The notes under the pieces were generated by a model. It saw nothing but the letters and a program-made list of their open reading frames with translations, ran no database searches and had not been told where the DNA came from. This document shows, piece by piece, positions 18,487-27,774 of a stretch of DNA of 64,000 nt. This DNA comes from Pseudomonas entomophila L48 (GTDB lineage: Bacteria > Pseudomonadota > Gammaproteobacteria > Pseudomonadales > Pseudomonadaceae): contig NC_008027.1 in assembly GCF_000026105.1 (NCBI RefSeq), forward strand, positions 4,050,501 to 4,114,500, in the 5' to 3' direction. The first letter of the stretch is position 1. Each line of letters begins with the position of its first letter. A program made the translations under genes and the position numbers.

Positions 18487-19344
18487 TCAGCCCCCGGTCG
18501 ACGGTGCTGGCGTGGCTGGTGCACTTTGTGTGCCAGCCCGGCGCATGGCGGCGTCGGGGGTGGCATTGGCGCTGCCGCTGCCGGTCAGGCTACGGCGCAC
18601 CTCGAGGTTGCGCGAGATCACCAGCACCACGCGGCGGTTGCGCGCGCGGCCGTCGGCGGTGTCGTTGCCGGCCACCGGCTGGTATTCGCCGTAGCCCACC
18701 GAAGCCATGCGCGCCGGGTTCACCCCTTCCATCGCCAGCAGGCGAACGATGCTCGCCGCCCGTGCCGACGACAGCTCCCAGTTGGTCGGGTACTGCGCGG
18801 TGCGGATCGGCAGGTTGTCGGTGAAGCCCTCGACGTGCACCGGGTTGGCGAACGGCTTGAGAATCTTCGCCACCTTCTCGATGATCTCGAAGGCCACGTC
18901 GCTGGGCATCGCGTCGGCGCTGGCGAACAGCAGCGAGGAATTGAGTTCGATCTCCACCCACAGCTCGTTGCCGCGCACGGTCATCTGGTTGGACTTGATC
19001 AGGTCGCCGAAGGCGTCATGCACATCGTCGGTGATGGTCTTGAGCGGGTCGGCGCTGGTCTGCGCCAGGCCCGCGTCAGTCTGCTCGCTGTCCTTGATGA
19101 GCGGCTCGGCCGGCTTGACGCTCAGCGGTCGCTCGTCACCGATGGGGATCGGCTTCATGCTGCGCTCGGGGTCGTTGAACACCCCGATCAGCGCCTGGGA
19201 GATCTGCTTGTACTTGCCCTCGTTGATCGACGAGATCGAGTACATGACCACGAAGAAGGCGAACAGCAAGGTGATGAAGTCGGCGTACGAGACCAGCCAG
19301 CGTTCGTGGTTCTCGTGCTCTTCGGTTTTACGACGGCGGGCCAT
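18487..19344 (-). CDS. motD: Flagellar stator protein MotD (MotB-like)
   Basis: 285 residues. The N-terminal motif 'WLVSYADFITLLFAFFVVMYS' contains Asp22, matching the proton-conducting aspartate of MotB, within a single membrane helix. The C-terminal OmpA/MotB peptidoglycan-binding domain includes 'VHVEGFTDNLPIRTAQYPTNWELS'. With MotC it forms the second Pseudomonas stator, used at high load or in viscous media. It starts 3 bases after the motC stop. Confidence 0.95.
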   Translation of the reverse strand: MARRRKTEEHENHERWLVSYADFITLLFAFFVVMYSISSINEGKYKQISQALIGVFNDPERSMKPIPIGDERPLSVKPAEPLIKDSEQTDAGLAQTSADPLKTITDDVHDAFGDLIKSNQMTVRGNELWVEIELNSSLLFASADAMPSDVAFEIIEKVAKILKPFANPVHVEGFTDNLPIRTAQYPTNWELSSARAASIVRLLAMEGVNPARMASVGYGEYQPVAGNDTADGRARNRRVVLVISRNLEVRRSLTGSGSANATPDAAMRRAGTQSAPATPAPSTGG

Positions 19345-19347
19345 GGC

Positions 19348-20088
19348 TTACTCCATGAAGCCTTGCAGCTTCAGCTCGATCGAGCGCGGGTTCTCGCCTT
19401 CGGCGATCGACAACAGGCCCTCGAGCAGCATCTCGCGGTAACGCGACTGGCGCAGGGTGACGGCCTTGAGCTTGTTGGCGATCGGCAACAGGATCAGGTT
19501 GGCGCTGGCCACACCGTAGATGGTGGCGACGAAGGCCACGGCGATGCCGTTGCCCAGCTGCGACGGGTCGGCCAGGTTGCCCATCACATGGATCAGGCCC
19601 ATCACCGCGCCGATGATACCGATGGTCGGCGCATAACCGCCCATGCTCTCGAACACCTTGGCTGCCTGGATGTCACGGGCTTCCTGGGTCAGGAAGTCGA
19701 CTTCGAGGATGCTGCGGATGGCTTCCGGTTCGGCGCCGTCCACCAGCAGTTGCAGGCCCTTGCGCGCATACGGATCGGGTTCGGCATCGGCCACGCCCTC
19801 CAGCCCCAGCAGGCCTTCCTTGCGTGCCGTCAGGCTCCAGTTCACCACGCGGTCGATGCCGCCGGCGAGGTCGACCCGCGGCGGGAAGAAGATCCAGCGC
19901 ACGATCTGCAGTGCGCGCTTGAACGACGACAACGGCGACTGCAGCAATGCCGCTGCCAGTGTGCCGCCCAGCACGATCAGGGCTGCCGGGCCGTTGATCA
20001 AGGCACCGGCGTGGCCACCCTCGAGGAAGTTGCCGCCGACGATGGCGACGAACGCGAGGATCAGGCCGATCAGGCTCAAGACATCCAT
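19348..20088 (-). CDS. motC: Flagellar stator protein MotC (MotA-like)
   Basis: 246-residue proton-channel stator subunit with four membrane helices and a large cytoplasmic loop that contacts FliG. The first helix is 'LSLIGLILAFVAIVGGNFLEG', and the MotA signature 'GGYAPTIGIIGAVMGLIHVM' is clear. The ATG at 20088 (MDVLSLIG) overlaps the cheB stop by one base (TGATG), so it is preferred over an upstream start. Confidence 0.95.
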   Translation of the reverse strand: MDVLSLIGLILAFVAIVGGNFLEGGHAGALINGPAALIVLGGTLAAALLQSPLSSFKRALQIVRWIFFPPRVDLAGGIDRVVNWSLTARKEGLLGLEGVADAEPDPYARKGLQLLVDGAEPEAIRSILEVDFLTQEARDIQAAKVFESMGGYAPTIGIIGAVMGLIHVMGNLADPSQLGNGIAVAFVATIYGVASANLILLPIANKLKAVTLRQSRYREMLLEGLLSIAEGENPRSIELKLQGFME

Positions 20089-21215
20089 CAGACGCACGCC
20101 TCGACCAGGTGCTTGCCGATCTCGTCCAGGCTGTACACGGCATCGGCCAGGTTGGCCTTGACGATGGCCATGGGCATGCCATAGATCACGCAGCTGGCTT
20201 CATCCTGGGCCCACACGGTGCTGCCGCCCTGCTTGAGCAGGCGCGCGCCTTCGCGGCCATCGGCGCCCATGCCGGTGAGCACCACCGACAGCACCTTGTC
20301 GCCATACGATTTGGCGGCGGAACCGAAGGTGATATCGACGCAAGGCTTGTAGTTCAGGCGCTCGTCACCTGGCAGGATCTTCACCGTGCCACGGCCATCG
20401 ACCATCATCTGCTTGCCACCGGGGGCCAGCAGCGCCAGGCCAGGACGCAGCACGTCACCGTCCTCGGCTTCCTTGACACTGATCTTGCACAGCTTGTCCA
20501 GGCGCTCGGCGAAGGCCTTGGTGAAGGCCGCCGGCATGTGCTGGATGAGCACGATCGGAGCCGGGAAACCGGCGGGCAGCTGAGTCAGCACCCGTTGCAG
20601 CGCCACCGGGCCACCGGTGGAAGTACCAATGGCGACCAGCTTGTACGGCTTGCGCTTGGGCGCTGGCGAATGGGTGGCGGCCGGTGCCGCGGCGCGGGCC
20701 GGGGCAGCGGCAGCGCGCGCAGGCGCGGAGCTGCTGAAGCTGCTGGCCGGGGTATGGCTGCTGGCCGGAGCCGGCGCAGCGGCCGGTGCCGGGCTGGAAT
20801 AGGCGCTGAAGCGGCGGTTGCTGCGGGAAATGGTATGAACCTTTTCGCACAGCAACTGCTTGACCTTCTCCGGGTTGCGCGAGATGTCCTCGAAGTTCTT
20901 CGGCAGGTAGTCGACCGCGCCGGCGTCCAGGGCGTCGAGGGTGACGCGGGCACCTTCATGGGTCAGCGAGGAGAACATCAGGACCGGCGTCGGGCAGCGT
21001 TGCATGATGTGCCGCACCGCGGTGATGCCATCCATCATGGGCATTTCGTAGTCCATGGTGATGACATCGGGCTTGAGCGACAACGCCTGGTCGATCGCTT
21101 CCTTGCCGTTGGTCGCGGTACCCACGACCTGGATCGTCGGGTCCGCCGAGAGAATTTCCGAGACACGGCGGCGGAAGAAACCGGAATCATCCACCACCAG
21201 GACCTTGACTGCCAT
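20088..21215 (-). CDS. cheB: Chemotaxis response regulator protein-glutamate methylesterase CheB
   Basis: 375 residues. The N-terminal receiver domain has acidic pocket 'VVDDSG' and phosphoacceptor Asp55 ('[13 protein letters not shown]'). A long Ala/Pro/Ser linker (about 140-180) leads to the methylesterase domain with the serine-containing 'GTSTGGP', His in 'IQHMP' and Asp in 'GMGADG'. It demethylates or deamidates receptor glutamates for adaptation. The linker is longer and more Ala-rich than in E. coli CheB. No cheR is in the window. Confidence 0.96.
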   Translation of the reverse strand: MAVKVLVVDDSGFFRRRVSEILSADPTIQVVGTATNGKEAIDQALSLKPDVITMDYEMPMMDGITAVRHIMQRCPTPVLMFSSLTHEGARVTLDALDAGAVDYLPKNFEDISRNPEKVKQLLCEKVHTISRSNRRFSAYSSPAPAAAPAPASSHTPASSFSSSAPARAAAAPARAAAPAATHSPAPKRKPYKLVAIGTSTGGPVALQRVLTQLPAGFPAPIVLIQHMPAAFTKAFAERLDKLCKISVKEAEDGDVLRPGLALLAPGGKQMMVDGRGTVKILPGDERLNYKPCVDITFGSAAKSYGDKVLSVVLTGMGADGREGARLLKQGGSTVWAQDEASCVIYGMPMAIVKANLADAVYSLDEIGKHLVEACV

Positions 21216-21260
21216 AAACACTCCATTAGGTGGCGCACCCGCCAGGGCGCGCCACCGAAA

Positions 21261-23468
21261 TCAAATACGCCGGGCGGCGTAACGCTTGAGCATGCTCGGA
21301 ACGTCGAGGATCAGCGCGATACGACCGTCGCCGGTGATGGTCGCGCCGGACATGCCTGGCGTGCCCTGCAGCATCTTGCCCAACGGCTTGATCACCACTT
21401 CCTCCTGACCGACCAACTGGTCGACCACGAAGCCGATGCGCTGGGTGCCGACCGACAGGATCACCACGTGACCTTCATGCTGCTCTTCGTGCTCGTGGTC
21501 CTGGACCAGCCAGCGCTTGAGGTAGAACAGCGGCAGCGCCTTGTCGCGCACGATCACCACTTCCTGGCCGTCGACCACATTGGTGCGCGACAGGTCGAGG
21601 TGGAAGATCTCGTTGACGTTGACCAGCGGGAAGGCGAACGCCTGGTTGGCCAGCATCACCATCAGCGTCGGCATGATCGCCAGGGTCAGCGGCACCTTGA
21701 TGACGATCTTCGAGCCCTGGCCCTTGGCCGAGAAGATGTTGATCGAGCCGTTGAGCTGGGAAATCTTGGTCTTCACCACGTCCATGCCCACGCCGCGGCC
21801 GGACACGTCGGAAATCTCGGTCTTGGTCGAGAAGCCCGGGGCGAAGATCAGGTTGTAGCAGTCCGACTCGCTCAGACGGTCGGCAGCATCCTTGTCCATC
21901 AGGCCCTTTTCCACGGCCTTGGCGCGCAGGATGCTCGGGTCCATGCCCTTGCCGTCGTCGGAGATCGACAGCAGGATATGGTCGCCTTCCTGTTCGGCGG
22001 ACAGCACCACCCGGCCCATGCGCGACTTGCCCGAGGCCTCGCGCTCGTCCGGCATCTCGACACCATGGTCGACGGCGTTGCGCACCAAGTGCACCAACGG
22101 GTCGGCCAGCGCCTCGACCAGGTTCTTGTCCAGGTCGGTCTCTTCGCCGACCAGCTCCAGGTTGATCTCTTTCTTCAACTGGCGGGCCAGGTCGCGAACC
22201 AGGCGCGGGAAGCGCCCGAAGACCTTCTTGATCGGCTGCATGCGGGTCTTCATGACCGCGGTCTGCAGGTCGGCGGTGACCACGTCGAGGTTGGACACGG
22301 CCTTGGACATGGCTTCGTCGCCGCTGTTGAGCCCCAGGCGCACCAGGCGGTTACGCACCAGCACCAGTTCGCCGACCATGTTCATGATCTCGTCCAGGCG
22401 CGCGGTATCGACCCGCACCGTGGTTTCCGCTTCGCTGGCGCCGTGCTTTTCGGCAGCCGGTGCGGCGGCACGGGCTGGGGCGGCTGGCGCGGCCGGGGCC
22501 GCTGGCTTGGCGGCGGCAGCCGGGGCTGCAACCGGCGCGGGCTTGGCCACAGGCTTGGCTTCCACCTTGGCGGCGGCAGGCGCCTCACTGGCGACGGCGT
22601 CGCCCGAGAATTTGCCTTTGCCGTGCAACTGGTCCAGCAGGGCTTCGAATTCGTGCTCGCTGATGTCCTCGCCACCTGGCGCGGCCGATGCCACGCTGGT
22701 CGCCGGCGCGGCGGCAGCCGGCAAGGCGTCCACGGCGAAGGTGCCCTTGCCGTGCAACTGATCGAGCAGCGACTCGAATTCGTCGTCGGTGATTTCGTCG
22801 CTGGCAGGCGCAGCGGCTGAAGCCGGCGCGCTCGGCGCGGCATCCGCCGAGAACTGGCCCTTGCCATGCAACTGATCGAGCAGCGTTTCGAACTCGGCGT
22901 CGGTGATCTCGTCACCACCCGCGCCGACCACTTCGCCCTGCAGTTGCTCATGGACCTCGGCTTGCGCCTTGACCGCATCGAGCGAGTCGAGCAGTTGCTC
23001 GAACTCGGTGTCGGTGATGTCCGGCTCGGCTTCGACTTGCGGGGCGGCCTCGACGACCGGCGCCGGAGCGGGTGCGCCACCTGGCTCGGCCAGGCGCGAC
23101 AGTGCCGCCAGCAGCTCCGGCGTGGCCGGGGTGATGTCCGAACGCTCGCGGACCTGGCTGAACATGCTGTTGACCGTGTCGAGGGCCTCGAGCACCACGT
23201 CCATCAGTTCCGCGTCGACCCGGCGCTCACCTTTGCGCAGGATGTCGAACACGTTCTCGGCGATATGGCAGCACTCCACCAGCTCGTTGAGCTGAAGGAA
23301 GCCGGCGCCCCCTTTTACAGTGTGGAAACCGCGGAAAATCGCATTGAGCAGGTCCGCGTCATCGGGCCGGCTTTCCAGCTCGACCAGTTGCTCGGACAGT
23401 AGCTCGAGGATTTCGCCGGCTTCTACCAGGAAATCCTGAAGGATTTCTTCATCGGCGCCGAAGCTCAT
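21261..23468 (-). CDS. cheA: Chemotaxis histidine kinase CheA
   Basis: 735 residues. The P1 phosphotransfer domain has His49 in 'FHTVKGGAGF'. The P3 dimerisation ('LDEIMNMVGELVLVRNRL'), P4 kinase ('LVRNAVDHGVEMPDER', 'DDGKGMD', 'GRGVGMDVVK') and P5 CheW-like domains follow. The linker between P1 and P3 is unusual: four related copies of a DEITDxEFExLLDQLHGKG motif at about residues 149-165, 186-205, 224-243 and 267-286, then a long Ala/Pro-rich stretch, in place of an obvious P2 domain. It is followed by cheB after 45 bases. Confidence 0.97.
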   Translation of the reverse strand: MSFGADEEILQDFLVEAGEILELLSEQLVELESRPDDADLLNAIFRGFHTVKGGAGFLQLNELVECCHIAENVFDILRKGERRVDAELMDVVLEALDTVNSMFSQVRERSDITPATPELLAALSRLAEPGGAPAPAPVVEAAPQVEAEPDITDTEFEQLLDSLDAVKAQAEVHEQLQGEVVGAGGDEITDAEFETLLDQLHGKGQFSADAAPSAPASAAAPASDEITDDEFESLLDQLHGKGTFAVDALPAAAAPATSVASAAPGGEDISEHEFEALLDQLHGKGKFSGDAVASEAPAAAKVEAKPVAKPAPVAAPAAAAKPAAPAAPAAPARAAAPAAEKHGASEAETTVRVDTARLDEIMNMVGELVLVRNRLVRLGLNSGDEAMSKAVSNLDVVTADLQTAVMKTRMQPIKKVFGRFPRLVRDLARQLKKEINLELVGEETDLDKNLVEALADPLVHLVRNAVDHGVEMPDEREASGKSRMGRVVLSAEQEGDHILLSISDDGKGMDPSILRAKAVEKGLMDKDAADRLSESDCYNLIFAPGFSTKTEISDVSGRGVGMDVVKTKISQLNGSINIFSAKGQGSKIVIKVPLTLAIMPTLMVMLANQAFAFPLVNVNEIFHLDLSRTNVVDGQEVVIVRDKALPLFYLKRWLVQDHEHEEQHEGHVVILSVGTQRIGFVVDQLVGQEEVVIKPLGKMLQGTPGMSGATITGDGRIALILDVPSMLKRYAARRI
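22611..23024 (-). repeat. Four-copy coding repeat in the CheA linker
   Basis: This stretch encodes four degenerate copies of a roughly 20-residue acidic/amphipathic motif, spaced 37, 38 and 43 residues apart and separated by Ala/Pro/Ser linkers. Copies 2 to 4 are closest, sharing 'EFExLLDQLHGKG' with only a few substitutions; copy 1 loses the HGKG end. The DNA copies are also similar, for example around 22861-22905 and 22741-22790. Confidence 0.85.
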
Positions 23469-23480
23469 TAAACGTGCTCC

Positions 23481-24269
23481 TTAAAAACCCAGGCTGGATA
23501 GCAGATCGTCGACATCGTCCTGACCGGACACGACGTCTTCACGCTTATCGGCATGAATCTGCGGACCTTCACCCCGAGTCGGATGTTTTTCTTGATCTTT
23601 TTCAGCACGCAGCTGCTGGTGGTCATGTTCGATACCGGCAAAGCGGTCGACCTGGCTTGCCATCAGCACGAGCTTGAGCAGATTGCTTTCGACTTCGGTG
23701 ACCAGTGTGGTCACCCGCTTGATCACCTGCCCGGTCAGGTCTTGATAGTCCTGGGCCAGCAGAATGTCGTTGAGGTGGCCGGCGACCTTGCGGTTGCCCT
23801 CGGCGCTGTGCGTCAGGAAACTGTCGACGCGCTTGACCAACTCGCGGAATTCCGGCGCCGCCACCTCGCGGCGCATGAAGCGCTGCCAGTCGGCGGACAG
23901 GTCCTGGGCCTCGCTTGCGAGGTCGTTGAGCACCGGCGTGCTCTCCTCCACCAGGTCCATGGTGCGGTTGGCCGCGCCCTCGGTGAGGCGCACCACGTAG
24001 GAGAGGCGCTCGGTGGCATCGGTGATCTGCGAGACTTCCTCGGCCTGCGGCATGGCCGGGTCGATCTGGAAGCTGACGATTGCACTGTGCAGTTCACGGG
24101 TGAGCTTGCCGACTTCCTGATACAGGCCACGGTCGCGGGTCTGGTTCAGCTGGTGAATCAGCTGCACCGCCTCACCGAACCGGCCGCGCTCGAGGCTCTC
24201 GACCAGTTCCTGGGCATGCTTCTTCAGGGTTGATTCGAACTCACCCAGAGAGTTGTTCTGTGACTCCAT
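23481..24269 (-). CDS. cheZ: CheY phosphatase CheZ
   Basis: 262-residue helical dimeric phosphatase that dephosphorylates CheY-P. The catalytic-helix region 'ILLAQDYQDLTGQVIKRV' has the conserved Asp-Tyr-Gln-Asp-Leu-Thr-Gly-Gln with its catalytic Gln. The extreme C-terminus 'DVDDLLSSLGF' is the CheY-tethering peptide typical of CheZ. It lies 18 bases downstream of cheY and 12 upstream of cheA. Confidence 0.95.
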   Translation of the reverse strand: MESQNNSLGEFESTLKKHAQELVESLERGRFGEAVQLIHQLNQTRDRGLYQEVGKLTRELHSAIVSFQIDPAMPQAEEVSQITDATERLSYVVRLTEGAANRTMDLVEESTPVLNDLASEAQDLSADWQRFMRREVAAPEFRELVKRVDSFLTHSAEGNRKVAGHLNDILLAQDYQDLTGQVIKRVTTLVTEVESNLLKLVLMASQVDRFAGIEHDHQQLRAEKDQEKHPTRGEGPQIHADKREDVVSGQDDVDDLLSSLGF

Positions 24270-24287
24270 GGCGCCCCCTGACGTGAC

Positions 24288-24674
24288 TCAGCCGTTGACG
24301 CGTTCGAAGATCTTCTCGATCTTTTCTTTGAGCACCTGGGCGGTGAATGGCTTGACCACATAGCCGTTGACCCCGGCCTGGGCCGCTTCGATGATCTGGT
24401 CGCGCTTGGCTTCGGCGGTCACCATCAGCACCGGCATGCCCTTGAGGCGGTCGTGTGCCCGCACCTTGCGCAGCAAGTCGATACCGGACATGCCCGGCAT
24501 GTTCCAGTCGGTCACCAGGAAGTCGTAGTGGCCGTTCTCCAGCATCGGCAGCGCCGTGGTGCCATCGTCGGCTTCTTCGGTGTTGGTGAAGCCCAGGTCA
24601 CGCAACAGGTTCTTGATGATCCGCCGCATCGTCGAAAAGTCGTCAACGATGAGGATTTTCATGTCTTTGTTCAA
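24288..24674 (-). CDS. cheY: Chemotaxis response regulator CheY
   Basis: Single receiver domain that, when phosphorylated by CheA, binds FliM and alters motor rotation. From the TTG at 24674 it is 128 residues, phosphoacceptor Asp56 ('[12 protein letters not shown]'), acidic pair in 'IVDDFS', and Lys in 'VVKPFT'. A GGAGG ribosome binding site (24680-24684 on the opposite strand) is 5 bases before this TTG but 17 before the ATG at 24662, which supports the TTG start; the ATG start would drop four residues (MNKD). Confidence 0.96.
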   Translation of the reverse strand: MNKDMKILIVDDFSTMRRIIKNLLRDLGFTNTEEADDGTTALPMLENGHYDFLVTDWNMPGMSGIDLLRKVRAHDRLKGMPVLMVTAEAKRDQIIEAAQAGVNGYVVKPFTAQVLKEKIEKIFERVNG

Positions 24675-24697
24675 TTAGACCTCCAAGCAGTCTTAAA

Positions 24698-24717
24698 CGC
24701 GCTCGGCGCCGAGCGCG
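24698..24717 (-). terminator. Perfect palindrome between fliA and cheY
   Basis: A 20-base perfect palindrome (half-site cgcgctcggc) lies 51 bases after the fliA stop and 24 bases before the cheY start. On the minus strand it is followed by TTTAAGA. It may act as a partial terminator or processing hairpin between fliA and the che genes. The lack of a loop and short T run make a regulatory binding site an alternative. Confidence 0.45.
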
Positions 24718-24767
24718 CAGTCAATCAATTCGGCACCACAAAAAAAACGACTGCATCGAACCTGGGT

Positions 24768-25508
24768 TCAACGCGCCCGCCACTCACCCAACCGGCTGCG
24801 CAGACGTGCCGCGCACTGGCTGTGCAACTGGCTGACACGCGACTCGCTGACCCCCAGCACCTCGCCGATTTCCTTGAGGTTCAGCTCTTCGTCGTAGTAC
24901 AGCGCCAGGACCAGGCGCTCGCGCTCCGGCAGGTTGGCGATCGCATCGGCCAGGGCGGACTGGAAGCGCTCGTCCTCCAGGTCCCGCGATGGCTCCAGCT
25001 GGCCGCTGGCTCCGTCCTCGTGCAGCCCTTCGTGTTCGCCGTCCTGCAGCAGGTCGTCGAAACTGAACAGGCGGCTGCCCAAGGTGTCGTTCAGAATCCC
25101 GTAGTAATCATCGAGACTCAATTGGAGTTCGGCAGCAACCTCGTGATCTTTAGCGTCGCGACCGGTTCTTGCTTCAACCGAGCGAATCGCGTCACTGACC
25201 ATGCGCGTGTTGCGGTGCACCGAGCGCGGCGCCCAGTCCCCCTTGCGCACCTCGTCGAGCATGGCGCCGCGGATGCGGATACCGGCGTAGGTTTCGAAGC
25301 TCGCGCCCTTGCTGGCGTCGTATTTGTTGGCGACTTCCAGCAGGCCGATCATGCCGGCCTGGATCAGGTCCTCGACCTGCACGTTGGCCGGCAGGCGCGC
25401 CAGCAGGTGGTAGGCGATGCGTTTGACCAGCGGCGCGTAGCGTTCGACCAGCTCGTACTGGGCGTCTTTCGCCGCCTTGCTGTACATCTTGAAACCGCTC
25501 GCGTTCAT
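24768..25508 (-). CDS. fliA: RNA polymerase sigma factor FliA (sigma-28)
   Basis: 246-residue sigma factor for late flagellar genes such as fliC. Region 2 ('DLIQAGMIGLLEVANKYDASKGASFETYAGIRIRGAMLDEVRKGDW') and region 4 ('LNLKEIGEVLGVSESRVSQLHSQCAARLR') are intact. The start at 25508 overlaps the fleN stop as ATGA; a second ATG seven codons later (MYSKAAKD) is possible. Its activity is expected to be controlled by FlgM, which is not in this window. Confidence 0.96.
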   Translation of the reverse strand: MNASGFKMYSKAAKDAQYELVERYAPLVKRIAYHLLARLPANVQVEDLIQAGMIGLLEVANKYDASKGASFETYAGIRIRGAMLDEVRKGDWAPRSVHRNTRMVSDAIRSVEARTGRDAKDHEVAAELQLSLDDYYGILNDTLGSRLFSFDDLLQDGEHEGLHEDGASGQLEPSRDLEDERFQSALADAIANLPERERLVLALYYDEELNLKEIGEVLGVSESRVSQLHSQCAARLRSRLGEWRAR

Positions 25509-26338
25509 AGCACTGGCCCCGCGCTGGTGGGCTGCACCAGACGCTCGACGAAAAACTCCAGGTGTCCGCGCGGGTTGGCAGGCAGCGGCCAGCTGTCGAC
25601 CTTCTGCGCGATGGCCTTGAAGGCCAGCGCGCACTTGGACCGAGGGAAGGCCTCGTAGACCGCCCGCTGCTTCTGCACCGCCTTGCGCACACATTCGTCG
25701 TAAGGCACGGCGCCGACGTATTGTAGGGCGACGTCGAGGAAGCGATCCGTGACCTTGGTCAACTTGGCAAACAGGTTGCGCCCTTCCTGCGGGCTCTGCG
25801 CCATGTTGGCCAGCACGCGGAAACGATTCATGCCGTAATCGCGGTTGAGCAGCTTGATCAGGGCGTAGGCGTCGGTGATCGAGGTGGGCTCGTCGCACAC
25901 CACCAACAGCACTTCCTGCGCGGCGCGGACAAAACTGACTACCGAGTCACCAATACCCGCAGCGGTGTCGATCACCAGCACATCGAGGTTGTCGCCGATC
26001 TCGCTGAACGCCTGGATCAGGCCGGCATGCTGGGCCGGCGCCAGGTGCACCATGCTCTGGGTGCCGGAAGCGGCCGGCACGATGCGTACCCCGCCAGGCC
26101 CCTGCAGCAGCACGTCGCGCAGCTCGCAGCGCCCTTCGATGACGTCGGCCAGGGTGTGCTTGGGCGTCAGGCCCAGCAGTACGTCGACATTGGCCAGGCC
26201 CAGGTCGGCGTCCAGCAGCATGACCCGGCGGCCGAGTTCGGCCAGCGCCAGGGACAGGTTCACTGAAACGTTAGTCTTGCCGACGCCACCTTTGCCACCG
26301 GTCACGGCGATCACCTGTACGGGATGCATGCTACCCAT
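25505..26338 (-). CDS. fleN: Flagellar number regulator FleN (FlhG)
   Basis: 277-residue MinD-like ATPase that restricts flagellar number by antagonising FleQ. Walker A is GGKGGVGKTN (14-23), then 'VMLLDADLGLANVDVLLGL' and 'DVLVIDTAAGIGDSVVSF', nearly as in P. aeruginosa FleN. The order flhA-flhF-fleN-fliA matches other polarly flagellated species. A second in-frame ATG three codons in is a less likely start. Confidence 0.96.
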   Translation of the reverse strand: MGSMHPVQVIAVTGGKGGVGKTNVSVNLSLALAELGRRVMLLDADLGLANVDVLLGLTPKHTLADVIEGRCELRDVLLQGPGGVRIVPAASGTQSMVHLAPAQHAGLIQAFSEIGDNLDVLVIDTAAGIGDSVVSFVRAAQEVLLVVCDEPTSITDAYALIKLLNRDYGMNRFRVLANMAQSPQEGRNLFAKLTKVTDRFLDVALQYVGAVPYDECVRKAVQKQRAVYEAFPRSKCALAFKAIAQKVDSWPLPANPRGHLEFFVERLVQPTSAGPVL

Positions 26339-26452
26339 GTCTGTTCTTTACCTTGTCTCGCTTGGACCCAGGCCACAAGAGGGGCTGAACGCTCGAGGCC
26401 ACGGACAGGCCGGGCAACCCCATGATGTAGGTACGTTGCACAGTATTCACCC

Positions 26453-27763
26453 TCAACCCGCACGCTTGCCAGGGTTGTGGTAGAGATCAGCGAACATGTC
26501 GGCCATGGCCTCTTCGCTGGGCTCGTCCTGCATCTGTACGCTTACCGCGCGGCTCACCAGCTGGTGCTTGCGCGGCAATTGCAGGTCGTCAGGAATACGT
26601 GGCCCGTCGGTCAGGTAGGCCACCGGCAATTCATGACTGATGGCCAGGCTCAGCACTTCGCCGAGGCAAGCCGTTTCATCGAGTTTGGTCAGGATGCAAC
26701 CGGCCAGGCCGCAGCGCTTGTAGCTGTGGTAGGCGGCGGTAAGCACCTGCTTCTGGCTGGTGGTTGCCAGCACCAGGTAGTTCTTGGCGGCGATGCCGCG
26801 CCCGGCCAGCGTCTCCAGCTGCATGCGCAGGGCCGGGTCGCTGGCCTGCAGGCCGGCGGTGTCGATCAGCACCACGCGCTTGCGCAGCAGGGGCTCGAGG
26901 GCCTGGGCCAGCGACTCGCCCGGGTCGACGTAGGTGACCGGCACGTTGAGGATGCGCCCAAGGGTCTTGAGCTGCTCCTGGGCGCCAATGCGGTAGCTGT
27001 CCATGCTGACCAGCGCCAGGTTGTTCGCGCCGTACTTGAGTACGTAACGGGCGGCCAGCTTGGCCAGCGTGGTGGTCTTGCCCATGCCGGCCGGGCCGAC
27101 CATGGCGATCACTCCGCCCTCCTCGATCGGCTCGATCTCGGGTACTTCGATCATGCGCGCCAGGTGCGCCAGCACCATGCGCCAGGCTTGACGCGGCTCT
27201 TCGATTTCAGCCGTGAGCTCGAGCAGTTCGCGCGCCAGGCCACCGGAGAGGCCCAGGCGCTGCAGGCGACGCCAGAGGTTGGCCTGCTGCGGCTTGCTGC
27301 CCTGCAACTGGCTCCAGGCCAGCGAGCCAAGTTGTACTTCAAGCAGCTCACGCAGGCCGGTCAGCTCGAAGCGCATGGCGTCGAACAGGCGCGGGTCTAC
27401 CGCCGGCTGCGGGGGCGCGGCGACTGGCGCCGGCTCATCGACATGAGGCTCGACCAGCGGCTCGGAGGCCGTCAGCGACTGACCGGCGAACAGCTGGCGG
27501 TTACCCTCGCCCAGCTCACTGCGATCATTGATCTGCGCCTGGGCGGTGACGATGCGCGACTGCGTCTTGCGCAACTCGTCCTCGAGCTCGGCGTTGGGTA
27601 CGCGTGGGGCCAGGGCGGACAGCTTGTAGTCCAGCGCGGCCGTCAACTCGACACCGCCAGCGATGCGCCGGTTGCCGATGATGGCGGCGTCGGAGCCGAG
27701 CTCATCCCGGACCAGCTTCATGGCCTGACGCATATCGGCGGCGAAAAAACGCTTAACTTGCAT
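26453..27763 (-). CDS. flhF: Flagellar biosynthesis GTPase FlhF
   Basis: 436-residue SRP-type GTPase that places the flagellum at the cell pole. A basic N-terminal B domain (about 1-130) is followed by the N domain and the G domain with GPAGMGKT at 223-230, 'DSYRIGAQEQL', 'LIDTAGLQ' and 'TKLDETACLGEVLSL'. It begins 11 bases after the flhA stop, in the same operon. A 114-base gap precedes fleN. Confidence 0.95.
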   Translation of the reverse strand: MQVKRFFAADMRQAMKLVRDELGSDAAIIGNRRIAGGVELTAALDYKLSALAPRVPNAELEDELRKTQSRIVTAQAQINDRSELGEGNRQLFAGQSLTASEPLVEPHVDEPAPVAAPPQPAVDPRLFDAMRFELTGLRELLEVQLGSLAWSQLQGSKPQQANLWRRLQRLGLSGGLARELLELTAEIEEPRQAWRMVLAHLARMIEVPEIEPIEEGGVIAMVGPAGMGKTTTLAKLAARYVLKYGANNLALVSMDSYRIGAQEQLKTLGRILNVPVTYVDPGESLAQALEPLLRKRVVLIDTAGLQASDPALRMQLETLAGRGIAAKNYLVLATTSQKQVLTAAYHSYKRCGLAGCILTKLDETACLGEVLSLAISHELPVAYLTDGPRIPDDLQLPRKHQLVSRAVSVQMQDEPSEEAMADMFADLYHNPGKRAG

Positions 27764-27774
27764 AACCCACTACC

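Noticed and set aside
20109..22820. Plus-strand open frame of about 900 codons across cheB and cheA
   Set aside because: It is antisense to two clearly recognised genes, has a low-complexity Arg/His/Gln-rich product, and is the usual by-product of high G+C codon use.
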